DNA of 64,000 nucleotides from Phycisphaeraceae bacterium (lineage in GTDB: Bacteria > Planctomycetota > Phycisphaerae > Phycisphaerales > UBA1924). The position numbers and the translations under genes are program-made. Shown one piece after another: positions 34,170-42,682 of this stretch. How positions within the stretch are numbered: position 1 is the first letter of the stretch; every line of letters starts with the position of its first letter. The notes beneath the pieces are model-generated. The model was not told the DNA's origin and did no database searches. It saw only the letters and a list, made by a program, of their open reading frames with translations. The DNA is taken from NCBI GenBank assembly GCA_020639155.1, contig JACKHF010000001.1, positions 744,001-808,000 of the forward strand, in the 5' to 3' direction.

Positions 34170-35564
34170 ATGCTGAGCATCTCTGCCATCAACGCAAAGC
34201 CTGGCATGGTGCTCGCTGCACCCCTGCACCATCCGGATGATCCGGAAATTGTGCTGCTACAGCCGGGCGTTGAACTGGACGAGAAGCTGATCAATCGACT
34301 GGTAGAAATGCACGCTGGCGAACTGTGGATCAGGTATCCCGGTCTCGAGTACATTGCTGAGCACTACTGCCCCGAGGTTGGTCGCGCCCAGCGCCAACTC
34401 ACGCAGCTCTTCAGTTCGCAACTCGATGCAATCGGGCGAGGCAGCGCGCACGGATTGATCTTCGACAAACTCCAGTCAGCAGTTGGATCGCTCCTCTCAG
34501 CGTTCCAGAAGAAACCAAAGAGCGCTGTGTTTGTCAAGGATGTCGCCCAGCGCGATCAGGAAGCACTTCGTCACGGATCGAGTGTCTGCATGCTCTCGCT
34601 GCTCCTTGGCATCCAGCTTGAGCACTACATTGTTGCGCAGCGCAGACGCATACTCGGGTTCACCGGCAAGGACATCTCGTGCCTTGGTATCGGCGCGATG
34701 CTCCACGATATCGGGATGTTGCGCCTCGAAAAAGATGTGCGAGAACGGTGGTCATCAAGGCACGATCGTCATGATCCAGAGTGGCAGCGCCATGTCATGA
34801 TCGGCTACGAGATGGTCAAGGGACACCTGAGTCCGTCTGCATCGGGCGTCGTGCTGCACCATCATCAGCGATACGACGGCAGCGGGTTCCCGCACAGAGC
34901 CGACATCGATGGTGACACCAAGCCGGTTGTGGGGAAAGACATCCACATATTTGCGCGTATCTGTGCGGTTGCCGATGCGTTTGATCGTTTGCGCATTCCA
35001 ACGACATCGCACGTTCCAGCGCTCCCGAATATTGCTGCACAGCGCATCATGATCGAGCGCGCACTCGCGGGCGAGTTCGATCCGATCGTCGTCCACGGTC
35101 TGGTGCGCATCGCTCCCGCGTTTGCACCCGGCACTGTTGTGCATCTGAACACCGGACAGGATGCCGTTGTCACCGAATGGAATCAGGACGATCCGTGCAG
35201 ACCGGTCGTGCTCCCGATCGAGACACACCGGAGCATCCTTGCGAAGCAGCACGACGCCGACTTCGAGCCCGATCCGGTCGATCTCTCGATGGATCACAGC
35301 ATCTACATTTCTCGAGTTGATGACCATCGCGTAGCAGGGTTCCTGTTCGACCCAGATCTGGTCCACGCGCTTCTGCGCCCGCGAGGCAATGACGACAACG
35401 ATGCCGATCGGTACATCCAGCATGCAAACGATCAGTCCCGCGCCCGCGCAGTTGCAAAGGAACTCGAACAGTACGAGCAGCACAATGTGACGCACGCAGC
35501 CCCCGATCATCAGCAAGCCCGCCGAAGCGCAACCAGACTGACACGTCACCCGCCCGCTGCATAA
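34170..35564 (+). CDS. HD-GYP domain protein
   Basis: The 464-residue product has an N-terminal region (1-120) of unknown fold and an HD-GYP domain (about 140-330): ALRHGSSVCML, the HD pair in AMLHDIGMLRLEK, the histidines of RHVMIGYEM and LHHHQRYDGSGFPHRAD. The last motif has GFP instead of GYP, a common variant. HD-GYP proteins hydrolyse cyclic-di-GMP. The C-terminal 130 residues include a small sheet domain and a charged, Asp/His-rich disordered tail. ATG 34170 has AGGAG 12 nt upstream, rather far. No receiver domain is present. Confidence 0.88.
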   Translation: MLSISAINAKPGMVLAAPLHHPDDPEIVLLQPGVELDEKLINRLVEMHAGELWIRYPGLEYIAEHYCPEVGRAQRQLTQLFSSQLDAIGRGSAHGLIFDKLQSAVGSLLSAFQKKPKSAVFVKDVAQRDQEALRHGSSVCMLSLLLGIQLEHYIVAQRRRILGFTGKDISCLGIGAMLHDIGMLRLEKDVRERWSSRHDRHDPEWQRHVMIGYEMVKGHLSPSASGVVLHHHQRYDGSGFPHRADIDGDTKPVVGKDIHIFARICAVADAFDRLRIPTTSHVPALPNIAAQRIMIERALAGEFDPIVVHGLVRIAPAFAPGTVVHLNTGQDAVVTEWNQDDPCRPVVLPIETHRSILAKQHDADFEPDPVDLSMDHSIYISRVDDHRVAGFLFDPDLVHALLRPRGNDDNDADRYIQHANDQSRARAVAKELEQYEQHNVTHAAPDHQQARRSATRLTRHPPAA

Positions 35565-35617
35565 TCCATCCAAAGCGTGGGAATACATGCCTCGGTGCGC
35601 GGTGTTCCCGTGTACAC

Positions 35618-36058
35618 ATGGAGCATGTCTGCACCATCTTGTGCCGATGCACCAAGGCCGTTGCAACGGCGGTTGTTGCTGTATGCCTTGTGCTTGTCAC
35701 AGGACCAGCGACCGGCTCAGCCTCGCCCAAACATCGTCCATGTGGTGCGGGCTTGTGCGGCAACTCCCGGACACTCTGCTGTTGCTGCTGTGCCGAGAAA
35801 GAAACAGGTCGCACATGTCACTGTATTTGCGTGCGTACCTGCATGCCTGATGATGAACCCAGGCCCGTCGGGTTCACTGCAACACTGCCCGAGCCCGGCA
35901 CACACTCAAACCAAGCCAAGGATCTCCAGCAGATCCACAAACTTCATCTACTCTCAGTCACTCCACATGATTTGACCTTTACTCACTGGACACCACGTCA
36001 AGACGAATATTTGCCACTCTCGCGAAGGCTTGCGATGCTCCAGCGATGGCTGAACTAA
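35618..36058 (+). CDS. putative exported cysteine-rich protein with CCCCC run
   Basis: The 146-residue product is of no known family. It has a signal-like N-terminus (basic CRCTK, then hydrophobic AVATAVVAVCLVLVTG, cleavage likely after GSA). Residues 42-75 hold 11 cysteines, including five in a row (54-58), followed by CHCICVRTC. The C-terminal half (76-146) has none and is moderately hydrophilic. Two other frames here are also Cys-rich by chance, but only this one has an export signal and resembles the next gene, which has the same CCCCC run. No Shine-Dalgarno is evident, so start and existence are less certain than for its neighbour. Confidence 0.55.
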   Translation: MEHVCTILCRCTKAVATAVVAVCLVLVTGPATGSASPKHRPCGAGLCGNSRTLCCCCCAEKETGRTCHCICVRTCMPDDEPRPVGFTATLPEPGTHSNQAKDLQQIHKLHLLSVTPHDLTFTHWTPRQDEYLPLSRRLAMLQRWLN

Positions 36059-36158
36059 AGCGACACAGCTGTGTACTTGCACGCAGCATCCCAATCAACA
36101 CATTTCCTTTTCATTCGCGCTGCGGACACGGTGTTCGTGCGCATTCATCAAACCAAAC

Positions 36159-36177
36159 CTCAACGCAATGCGTTGAG
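36159..36177. promoter_or_regulatory. 19-nt dyad, operator candidate before the second Cys-rich gene
   Basis: CTCAACGCA and TGCGTTGAG form perfect 9-bp arms around a single A. It ends 19 nt before ATG 36197, just upstream of the ribosome-binding site, a place where repressors or small RNA structures often act. Confidence 0.5.
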
Positions 36178-36196
36178 AAATCGAAAGGACGTATCG

Positions 36197-36427
36197 ATGT
36201 CACGGAAACAGAAACTCATGCTCGGCACACTCGCTGGCGTGTTCTCAATCGGCGGTCTTGGATTTGCTGCAAGTTCTGGCGCGCAAGGTGCCGGTGCCCA
36301 TGCGACCGGATCGTGCTGCTGTTGCTGCACGTGCGAACCCTGCACTGGAAGTGGCTGCGCAGAGTGCGATGGCTGCGGACCAAACAGCTCAGCGTGCTGC
36401 ACAAGCACGGGCTGTACAGGCAACTGA
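36197..36427 (+). CDS. small exported cysteine-rich protein with CCCCC run
   Basis: The 76-residue product has a signal peptide (MSRKQKLMLGTLAGVFSIGG, small residues AASSGAQ after it). The mature part of about 40 residues holds 13 cysteines: 40-44 in a row, then C-x-C-x2-C, C-x2-C-x2-C and CC near the C-terminus, in a Gly/Ser/Thr background. The pattern would suit metal binding, dense disulfides or thiol modification; no family was recognised. ATG 36197 has AAAGGA 7 nt upstream, and a GAAA-tetraloop terminator lies 10 nt after the stop, so this is a well-formed gene. Confidence 0.75.
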   Translation: MSRKQKLMLGTLAGVFSIGGLGFAASSGAQGAGAHATGSCCCCCTCEPCTGSGCAECDGCGPNSSACCTSTGCTGN

Positions 36428-36436
36428 GTCAACCGT

Positions 36437-36466
36437 CCCGCCCATGCGAAAGCATGGGTGGGGCTT
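36437..36466 (+). terminator. intrinsic terminator with GAAA tetraloop
   Basis: CCCGCCCATGC pairs with GCATGGGTGGG (one G-T pair) around GAAA, then GCTTTG. It ends the Cys-rich gene. Confidence 0.8.
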
Positions 36467-36566
36467 TGCACAATGTTGATGTTGAGCTGAATCAAGCTGA
36501 GATTCAACCCGATCTGGTCTTTGGACCGATCGGGTCTACTATCATGGCCCAACGAAAGAACTGCCT

Positions 36567-36652
36567 GCGGATGTGGCGGAATTGGCAGACGCGCTAGGTT
36601 CAGGTCCTAGTGGGGGTAAAACCCCGTGGAGGTTCAAGTCCTCTCATCCGCA
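36567..36652 (+). tRNA. tRNA-Leu (anticodon CAG)
   Basis: The 86-nt class II tRNA has acceptor GCGGATG/CATCCGC plus A, D-arm GGCGGAATTGGCAGACGC, anticodon stem CTAGG/CCTAG with loop TTCAGGT (anticodon CAG), a long variable arm and T-loop TTCAAGT. The CCA end is not encoded. Confidence 0.97.
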
Positions 36653-36656
36653 TTTG

Positions 36657-36690
36657 ACCGTGCGGCCTGTCTGGCTCGCACGGTTTTTCT
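36657..36690 (+). terminator. intrinsic terminator after tRNA-Leu
   Basis: ACCGTGCG pairs with CGCACGGT around an inner GCC/GGC stem, followed by TTTTTCTTTTC. Confidence 0.9.
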
Positions 36691-36692
36691 TT

Positions 36693-37268
36693 TCAGATGC
36701 GCAGCTCGACCATCCTCGCCATCGCAGCGGGCAGTCCCATCGCGCGCCGCCACGCAGCAAGCTGGCTCAGATGCATCATCTCGTGCAGAAGGTAGAACTG
36801 CACCATGTCGGCTTGTCTCGGCATGTGATGCGACAGTGCCCATGCAGCTTCTCTCTCAAGATCCGCATCGGTGGCTTGGCTGAGTGCGTCAAGCATGCGC
36901 TCGTGGCTCGCGCAGTATTGTAAGAGCAGTTCCTCTTTGGTCGGCACACAATCAAACCGCTCCGGCAACCGGCGATCACGAGGCCCGCGCCGCTGGAACA
37001 TGTCCCCATATCCAACGGGGAGTTGCCACGCGTGCGGCGCGACGATGCCAACCTTCTCTTCGAGTGACTTTGCAAAGACAGCAGTGCCCGTGCAGAGATG
37101 CCCGAGTGTAAACCTCGGTGTATTCTCGTGCCCAGGCCCGGGACACACATCCATCTGCTGCTCGTCAAGATCATGCACAAGCTGATGCGCGTACGACTCA
37201 TGCAAACGCAGAGCTGGTGCAGCCAGACTGAGAAGACTCGTCTGCAACGACACTTCCACAACCCTCAC
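36693..37268 (-). CDS. DinB-superfamily protein
   Basis: The 191-residue helical protein has the DinB four-helix pattern: an N-terminal helix with YAHQLVHDLDEQQMDVCPGPG, FTLGHLCTGTAVF (the first His typical of the metal site), and the late FYLLHEMMHLSQLAAWRRAMG with H-x3-H. DinB proteins bind a divalent metal with three histidines and include thiol transferases. GTG 37268 overlaps the argS stop codon (GTGA), so translation is coupled to argS. Frames opening further upstream (37391) lie inside argS and are shadows. Confidence 0.82.
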   Translation of the reverse strand: MRVVEVSLQTSLLSLAAPALRLHESYAHQLVHDLDEQQMDVCPGPGHENTPRFTLGHLCTGTAVFAKSLEEKVGIVAPHAWQLPVGYGDMFQRRGPRDRRLPERFDCVPTKEELLLQYCASHERMLDALSQATDADLEREAAWALSHHMPRQADMVQFYLLHEMMHLSQLAAWRRAMGLPAAMARMVELRI

Positions 37269-39211
37269 ATGCGTTCGACAGTCGGTAGACCCAATGTATC
37301 GAGCGCGTCTGCGAGCACGCGCGCGGTCAGGTCGCACAGACGCATCCGGGACTGGCGCTGGGCATCGGTCTCGGCATTCAACACCGAACACGCGTCGAAG
37401 AAGCTGGCAAAGGCGCTCGCTAGTTCATACACATGGTTGCACAACCTATGCGGCTCGGCGTACTTTGCAACGTTTCGTACCGAGGCGGGATAGCCGAGAA
37501 TCTGGAGCGCGAGCGCCTTCTCCTTCGGATGTTCAACAGCAAAGGGTGCAGCATGGATCGCCGACGCGGACACGTCGTAGCCGCGCTCTGCAAGCTTGCG
37601 GAAGATTGAGCGGATGCGCACGAGTGCGTAGAGCAGGTACGGACCGGTGTTACCCTCGAACGCGAGCATGCGATCGAACGAGAACACATAATCTCGTACC
37701 CGGTCCGACGAAAGGTCAGCGTACTTGATCGCGGCAATCCCGATCGCTTCTGCGACCGTTGCTCGTTCATCAGTCGGCATATCTGGACTTTTGGAAGCAA
37801 CGGTGGCCTGCGCGCGCTCGACAGCTTCTGCAAGGAGTGCTGCCAGATTCACGTTCTCGCCTGATCGCGACTTGAACGGGCGGTTGTCCTCACCCAGCAC
37901 TGTGCCGAACGCGGCGTGCTGGAGTATTGCGTGTTCACCATCGGGTGCACCCGGCTTGATTGTGTATCCGGCTTTTTCCGAGACGGCGAACACCTGGCGC
38001 ATATGCAGGCTCTGGCGCGCATCGATGCAGTAAACCACCTCATCAGCGCCGAGTCTTTGTACGCGCCTGCGAATCGCTGCAATGTCTGTTGTTGCGTACA
38101 GGAATCCACCATCAGACTTTCGGATGAGGCACGGCTCCTCAATGCCCACGTCCTTCAATCGCACCACGAGCGCGCCGTCAGACTCTTCTGCCACGCCCTT
38201 CTGTACAAGATCATCAACAACATCGGCAAGTTCGTTGCGGTACGTGCTCTCGCCCGCGGTTGCCTCGTCGGTGATCTTCGTGTGCAGACGCTTACAGACA
38301 GCAAGCCCCTCGCCCATCGTCACGTTGTATATTTTCTGCCAGTACGCGGTGATGTCGGCATCGCCCGACTGCAGCTTGATGAGTGTGCTCTTCGCGTGCG
38401 CAAGCGATTCTTCCGCACCACCAACCTGCGCCTCGAGTTCAGCGATGATCTTCGGTCCCATGTCCCACTTGCGAGCAGCTGCAAGACCGAACCGGTCGCC
38501 AGCACAATCCTGCTGCGCCTGACGATACAGACGATCAAGGTCATCGAGCGAGATGGTGTCCGGATCCAGCCTGCCAGCTTCTGCTTCTGATTTCAGACGT
38601 GCGGTCACCATCGCGATGGGAAGCCCCCAGTCGCCCGCGTGATTCTGGCGGATGACCTTGTGCCCCAGACGCTCGAAGACGCGGGCCAGCGTATCGCCGA
38701 TGACCGTCGCGCGAAGATGTCCGACGTGCATCTGCTTGGCGAGATTCACGCCAAAGAGATCGACGACAACCGTCTGCTGCTCCGTAGGCGTTTCGATTCC
38801 CAGCGCGGGTGTGTCGAGCGCGCCAAGCAGACTTGCCAGCGCGTCGGTGCGCAGGCGCATGTTGATAAACCCAGGTCCGGCGATGCTCTCAGCCGACAAT
38901 GGTTCGGCAAGATCACCAACATCGAGCGCTTCAACAATCCGCTGGGCCAACTCCCGCGGGTTCATACCCACACGTTTTCCCAGCGGCATTGCGATGTTGG
39001 ATTGGAAGTCGCCCAGTTCAGGACGCTTTGTTGCAGTGATCACAGGGTCTATGTTTGTCGGATCGGTCAGAGATTCATCAATGTCCGGGTTTGTCTCGCG
39101 CAGGGTCCGAACAACATCGGCAGCGGCCTGACAGAACCGGACCGCCAGCGCATGGACCGGATCAAAGTCGCGGGCAATGGATTGCTGAGATGTTGTCGGC
39201 GCGCTGGACAT
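37265..39211 (-). CDS. argS: arginyl-tRNA synthetase
   Basis: The 648-residue class I synthetase charges tRNA-Arg. The N-terminal Add1 domain (about 20-115) is followed by VNLAKQMHVGHLRATVIGD with the HVGH nucleotide-binding motif, QNHAGDWGLPIAM, then FGTVLGEDNRPFKSRSGENV and the C-terminal DALRD anticodon-binding domain. ArgRS usually lacks a clear KMSKS, as here. Length is slightly above the usual 550-600. A TAGAAT box sits 5 nt before ATG 39211 and there is no Shine-Dalgarno. It shares a transcript with the DinB gene. Confidence 0.97.
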   Translation of the reverse strand: MSSAPTTSQQSIARDFDPVHALAVRFCQAAADVVRTLRETNPDIDESLTDPTNIDPVITATKRPELGDFQSNIAMPLGKRVGMNPRELAQRIVEALDVGDLAEPLSAESIAGPGFINMRLRTDALASLLGALDTPALGIETPTEQQTVVVDLFGVNLAKQMHVGHLRATVIGDTLARVFERLGHKVIRQNHAGDWGLPIAMVTARLKSEAEAGRLDPDTISLDDLDRLYRQAQQDCAGDRFGLAAARKWDMGPKIIAELEAQVGGAEESLAHAKSTLIKLQSGDADITAYWQKIYNVTMGEGLAVCKRLHTKITDEATAGESTYRNELADVVDDLVQKGVAEESDGALVVRLKDVGIEEPCLIRKSDGGFLYATTDIAAIRRRVQRLGADEVVYCIDARQSLHMRQVFAVSEKAGYTIKPGAPDGEHAILQHAAFGTVLGEDNRPFKSRSGENVNLAALLAEAVERAQATVASKSPDMPTDERATVAEAIGIAAIKYADLSSDRVRDYVFSFDRMLAFEGNTGPYLLYALVRIRSIFRKLAERGYDVSASAIHAAPFAVEHPKEKALALQILGYPASVRNVAKYAEPHRLCNHVYELASAFASFFDACSVLNAETDAQRQSRMRLCDLTARVLADALDTLGLPTVERM

Positions 39212-39216
39212 GCGTG

Positions 39217-39222
39217 ATTCTA
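39217..39222 (-). promoter_or_regulatory. -10 box of argS
   Basis: On the minus strand TAGAAT lies 5 nt before ATG 39211, with no Shine-Dalgarno; a leaderless start is likely. Confidence 0.5.
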
Positions 39223-39260
39223 GGTTCGATCACGGCCAGCTTTCGAACATCTCGGAATGA

Positions 39261-39851
39261 TCATTGCGTTGGAACGCATCGCACCTTCGTTGCGGCGGAT
39301 ACGGCTGAGAGCCCCTGATAGGACGCGCCAGTCACTGTCATGCCGAGCATCGGCGACAAGTCACAATCAATGGTGCTGCCTCGCGCAAGCAGCCGACCCG
39401 GATTCTCACGGGAAAGGTGGATTCGAAGCGGTCTTGACTCACCGGGCCGAAGCCAGAGCTGGTTTTCAAACGTGTTCCAGTTGATTGCAGTATCCGACGA
39501 GATCTCCTTGTACTCACTTCCCAGCGCATCTGTCAGCACACATCCAAGGATACCGTTTTCAATCAGCGTGCTCGAAAAGGTGTCTGCAATGTCTTTGTTC
39601 GTGTTGAGCACGAGAATATCAATCACAAACTCACCTTCAATACACTCGATATCCTCCAGCGAAATCTCGCAGTTGCCCTCCTGAAGAACCAGCGGCTGCT
39701 CAGGTACCCAGCGGGTCCGCTTCTGAAGCACTGCCCGCTGCTGATTCCACAGCACCCACAGAACTCCGACACAGAGCAGCACAAACAACACCGCGATCCC
39801 CGCGCCAATGCGCAGGCTGCGTGTCTCAGACCTGTCTGACTTGATGGGCAC
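39261..39851 (-). CDS. single-pass membrane protein of unknown function
   Basis: The 196-residue product has an N-terminal membrane helix (about 13-36, GAGIAVLFVLLCVGVLWVLW) and a beta-rich extracytoplasmic part of about 150 residues. Strand-like segments such as CEISLEDIECIEGEFVIDIL and RPGESRPLRIHLSRENPG suggest an Ig-like or similar sandwich. No family was recognised. The start is GTG 39851 with GAGG directly before it; the true start may differ by a few codons. It lies upstream of and co-directional with argS, and divergent from pyrE (48 nt). Confidence 0.65.
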   Translation of the reverse strand: MPIKSDRSETRSLRIGAGIAVLFVLLCVGVLWVLWNQQRAVLQKRTRWVPEQPLVLQEGNCEISLEDIECIEGEFVIDILVLNTNKDIADTFSSTLIENGILGCVLTDALGSEYKEISSDTAINWNTFENQLWLRPGESRPLRIHLSRENPGRLLARGSTIDCDLSPMLGMTVTGASYQGLSAVSAATKVRCVPTQ

Positions 39852-39888
39852 CTCTGGATCATACTCCCTGATCAGCCCCGGCTTTGCG

Positions 39889-39894
39889 TATCAT
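39889..39894 (+). promoter_or_regulatory. -10 box of pyrE
   Basis: TATCAT lies 5 nt before ATG 39900, with no Shine-Dalgarno. Confidence 0.45.
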
Positions 39895-39899
39895 CCAGC

Positions 39900-40493
39900 A
39901 TGATGACCACTTCAAGCACATCCCTGCCCCGGTTTACCTCGACGATGGACGATGCGACGTTCGCGAAGCAACTCGCGGATGCGGCACTGCTTCGTGGAAC
40001 ATTCACACTCAGATCCGGCAGGACAAGCTCGTACTACCTGGACAAGTACCTGTTCTCCACAAAGCCACAGCTGCTCGCAGAACTGGGCGCACGGTTCGCT
40101 CAGCGCGTTAATCAGATGGAGACAAACGCTGCATGTGTCGCGGATCGGCTTGCTGGTGCCGAACTTGGTGGGATTCCATTGGTCACAGTCGCATCCATGG
40201 CCTGCGATAGACCCTGCGTCTTTGTGCGCAACGCGAAGAAGGATTACGGAACAGCAAAGCAAATTGAGGGCAAACTGGAAAAGGATGATCGCGTGATCAT
40301 CGTCGAGGACATCGCAACATCCGGCGGGCAAAGCGTTGAAGCTGTTCGGACACTCCGTGCTGTGGGCGCGCAAGTGCTTGGTGTGATTGTTGTTATCGAT
40401 CGTCAGGAAGGCGCGAGAGAAAACATCACCGCCGAGCATGTACTGTTTGATTCTTTGGTAACCAAGGCTGATCTAGGCATTTCGCCTGACTAA
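39900..40493 (+). CDS. pyrE: orotate phosphoribosyltransferase
   Basis: The 197-residue product transfers the phosphoribosyl group from PRPP to orotate in pyrimidine synthesis. FTLRSGRTSSYYLDKYLF near residue 35, the loop VRNAKKDYGTAKQIEG and the PRPP signature RVIIVEDIATSGGQS (about residue 130) are all present. Two starts are possible: ATG 39900, which has a -10 box 5 nt upstream, or ATG 39945, which matches the usual family N-terminus; neither has a Shine-Dalgarno. Confidence 0.95.
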   Translation: MMTTSSTSLPRFTSTMDDATFAKQLADAALLRGTFTLRSGRTSSYYLDKYLFSTKPQLLAELGARFAQRVNQMETNAACVADRLAGAELGGIPLVTVASMACDRPCVFVRNAKKDYGTAKQIEGKLEKDDRVIIVEDIATSGGQSVEAVRTLRAVGAQVLGVIVVIDRQEGARENITAEHVLFDSLVTKADLGISPD

Positions 40494-40659
40494 GCCAAAG
40501 CGAGCGCGAAACTTCACCGGATCACCAGCAACTCGCTTTCCACAACTCAGCCACAAACCCACTCGTACCGGGTCCGCGTTTTTATGGTCCAACACGCGTT
40601 ATTCCAAACAAATAACCAACTGCGCAGGGGCCAGCAGAACCGCTCGATCCAAAATCGGG

Positions 40660-40665
40660 TAGATT
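40660..40665 (+). promoter_or_regulatory. -10 box of FHA-SpoIIE gene
   Basis: TAGATT lies 6 nt before ATG 40672, with no Shine-Dalgarno. Confidence 0.4.
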
Positions 40666-40671
40666 GTTTGT

Positions 40672-42672
40672 ATGGATCCGGAGGATGTGACATCCAGACA
40701 GCTGGTTGAAGACGATCCCATCGTCGAATCGCTGTCAATCTCCGTCGAGTCGAACCCAACGACAACCATTAGTATCCGGGGCTCAGCGCTTCGGCTTGTT
40801 GCGGTCGGCGGGCCCGAGCATCCCGGATGCGAAATTGGTGACGACGAACGCGTGCTTCTTGGCAGATCCAGCGCCAGCAGAGTGAGACTCGCTGATCGTG
40901 CTGTATCGCGCAGACATGCGATGATCTCGCTCTCCGGTTCGCGATGGGTGCTGACAGATCTGCAGTCGCGTTCCGGCACGTATCTGAACAGTGTGCCGAT
41001 TCGACCGAACTCACCCGTGCCGCTTGCGCAGGGCGACAAGATCGAGATTGGCACGTGGGCCTTCCGTGTTGAGATTCCGCAAAGGGTCCGCGCGACACCA
41101 CACCAAAGTGACGCGGCGGGCCAGACCACATCAGCGCTGCGCGAGATGATCGCGTCGATGCGTGCTGCACACGCAAGACAACTCACAACGCAGCGTGTCG
41201 GCACCGATATCGACGCGCCGGTGGCAGATATTGTTGCCCCGGGTGCATCGCACTACGGCGAATCTCCGGCTGAGACGCAGTTGCCCGAGCTTGATCGGAA
41301 GATCGATTCAGCCCTCGAAGCCACGCTCAACACCGTGCTTGACAAGGTGCTGGCAGATATCGCAGGTGCAGATCACGAACGCGCTACACCAGAATCCATC
41401 GCGCGGAGACGCCTTTCGCTGCTGATGGATCTTGCTGCGCAGATGCACTCGCTCGATTCGGAACAGACACTCGCGCAGACGCTTGCAAATGTGCTGGCGC
41501 GGGCAAGCACCGGCATGACAGAGGTGCTCATCCTTCGTGATCTCGGACAGGGCAACGGATTTTCGGTGCTGGCACGCGCACGCGACAGTCGCGTCGAAAC
41601 AATCCACACGCACCACCAGAACGGGCACAGCAATGGGAGCGCTCCGCCCGAGCAGACACCAGTGCGATTCTCACTTGTGCGGAACGCGCTCGACGGCACC
41701 AGCGCGATCCATCCGCACGATCCAGACGCTGCTGAGAGCGAGGCCTCGCTCTGTGTTCCCATCCGTGTCGGTCGATCGGTTGTTGCAATTATCTACATGC
41801 ACGCAACAGGTGCGCTGCGTCAACCAAAGCGCATGGAACTGAATGATGTTGGTCTGCTCGCGGAATCTGTTGCGCACGTTGCTGGACTTGCGCTTGCGAA
41901 CATGAAACGGCGCGAGCTTGACATGCGCCAGCAACTGCTCGAAGCGGATCTTCGCGCAGCACGTCAGGCGCAGCGCCTGCTCATGCCAGCACCATCCGGC
42001 TCGTTGGGCAGCGTTCGATATGCGTTCGCGTCCGTGCCCGGCAGACTGGTCGTTGGTGATCTTCTTGATGTGCTGCACTTGCCCGATGGTCGCGTTGCTG
42101 TGCTGCTTGGCGATGTTGCAGACAAGGGCGCAGGCGCAGGCATCGTCATGGCTACCGCACAAACCCACCTGCACGATCAGCTCATGCAGGGTGCGGACGT
42201 TGTAACCGCGGTGTCCTCGCTCAACCGGCGTATTGCTGCGCTCTCCCACAAGGGTGACGGCAGCCTGTTCCTCTCGCTCTTTGTTGCGATCCTCGATACG
42301 GCATCACGCACGTTCGAGTATGTCGATGCCGGGCACTCGCTGTGGACGATCGCTGGCGATGACGACGCGCCGCCGGTGCCCGAGCGGGACGGACTGGTCA
42401 TTGGTGTCGATCCGTCGTTCCATTATGGCTCGCGCATGCGCGCCCTGATCCCCGGTGCACGTCTCATCGTCTTCTCCGATGGTGTTGTTGAGCAGCCGGA
42501 CAACACGACGGGTGAACGCTTTGGCATCCATCGCGCCCGTGCAGCGCTCCGCCACGGCGCACAACCAGCCGAGGATGTGCGCACACTGCTCGGCACCATG
42601 CGCCTGCACGCAAAGTCAGAGCAGCTTGCTGATGACGCAACAGTGGTCTCGCTGACGATCGCTGGCGAATAA
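40672..42672 (+). CDS. FHA-GAF-PP2C (SpoIIE-type) serine phosphatase
   Basis: The 666-residue soluble regulator has three parts. An FHA domain (about 60-135) has GRSSASRVRLADRAVSRRHA and SGTYLNSVPI, the phosphothreonine-binding residues. A GAF domain spans about 235-415 (SLCVPIRVGRSVVAIIYMH). A SpoIIE/RsbU PP2C domain spans about 430-664, with the linker helix RQAQRLLMPAPSG, VVGDLLDVLHLPDGRVAVLLGDVADKG (metal-binding Asp residues), YVDAGHSLWTI and a late ADDATVVSLTI. Such proteins dephosphorylate anti-sigma-antagonist or similar partners on signal. It is followed within 10 nt by the zinc-ribbon membrane protein genes, possibly on the same transcript. Confidence 0.92.
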   Translation: MDPEDVTSRQLVEDDPIVESLSISVESNPTTTISIRGSALRLVAVGGPEHPGCEIGDDERVLLGRSSASRVRLADRAVSRRHAMISLSGSRWVLTDLQSRSGTYLNSVPIRPNSPVPLAQGDKIEIGTWAFRVEIPQRVRATPHQSDAAGQTTSALREMIASMRAAHARQLTTQRVGTDIDAPVADIVAPGASHYGESPAETQLPELDRKIDSALEATLNTVLDKVLADIAGADHERATPESIARRRLSLLMDLAAQMHSLDSEQTLAQTLANVLARASTGMTEVLILRDLGQGNGFSVLARARDSRVETIHTHHQNGHSNGSAPPEQTPVRFSLVRNALDGTSAIHPHDPDAAESEASLCVPIRVGRSVVAIIYMHATGALRQPKRMELNDVGLLAESVAHVAGLALANMKRRELDMRQQLLEADLRAARQAQRLLMPAPSGSLGSVRYAFASVPGRLVVGDLLDVLHLPDGRVAVLLGDVADKGAGAGIVMATAQTHLHDQLMQGADVVTAVSSLNRRIAALSHKGDGSLFLSLFVAILDTASRTFEYVDAGHSLWTIAGDDDAPPVPERDGLVIGVDPSFHYGSRMRALIPGARLIVFSDGVVEQPDNTTGERFGIHRARAALRHGAQPAEDVRTLLGTMRLHAKSEQLADDATVVSLTIAGE

Positions 42673-42682
42673 GTTGCGTGCA

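Noticed and set aside
35577..35975. Other Cys-rich plus-strand frames overlapping the first Cys-rich gene
   Set aside because: They read the same TGC/TGT-rich DNA in other frames but have no signal peptide, and the CCCCC-plus-signal arrangement of the 35618 frame matches the next gene better.
40497..40541. AAAGCGAG ... CTCGCTTT pair after pyrE as a terminator
   Set aside because: The loop is 29 nt and no T-run follows; too weak to call.
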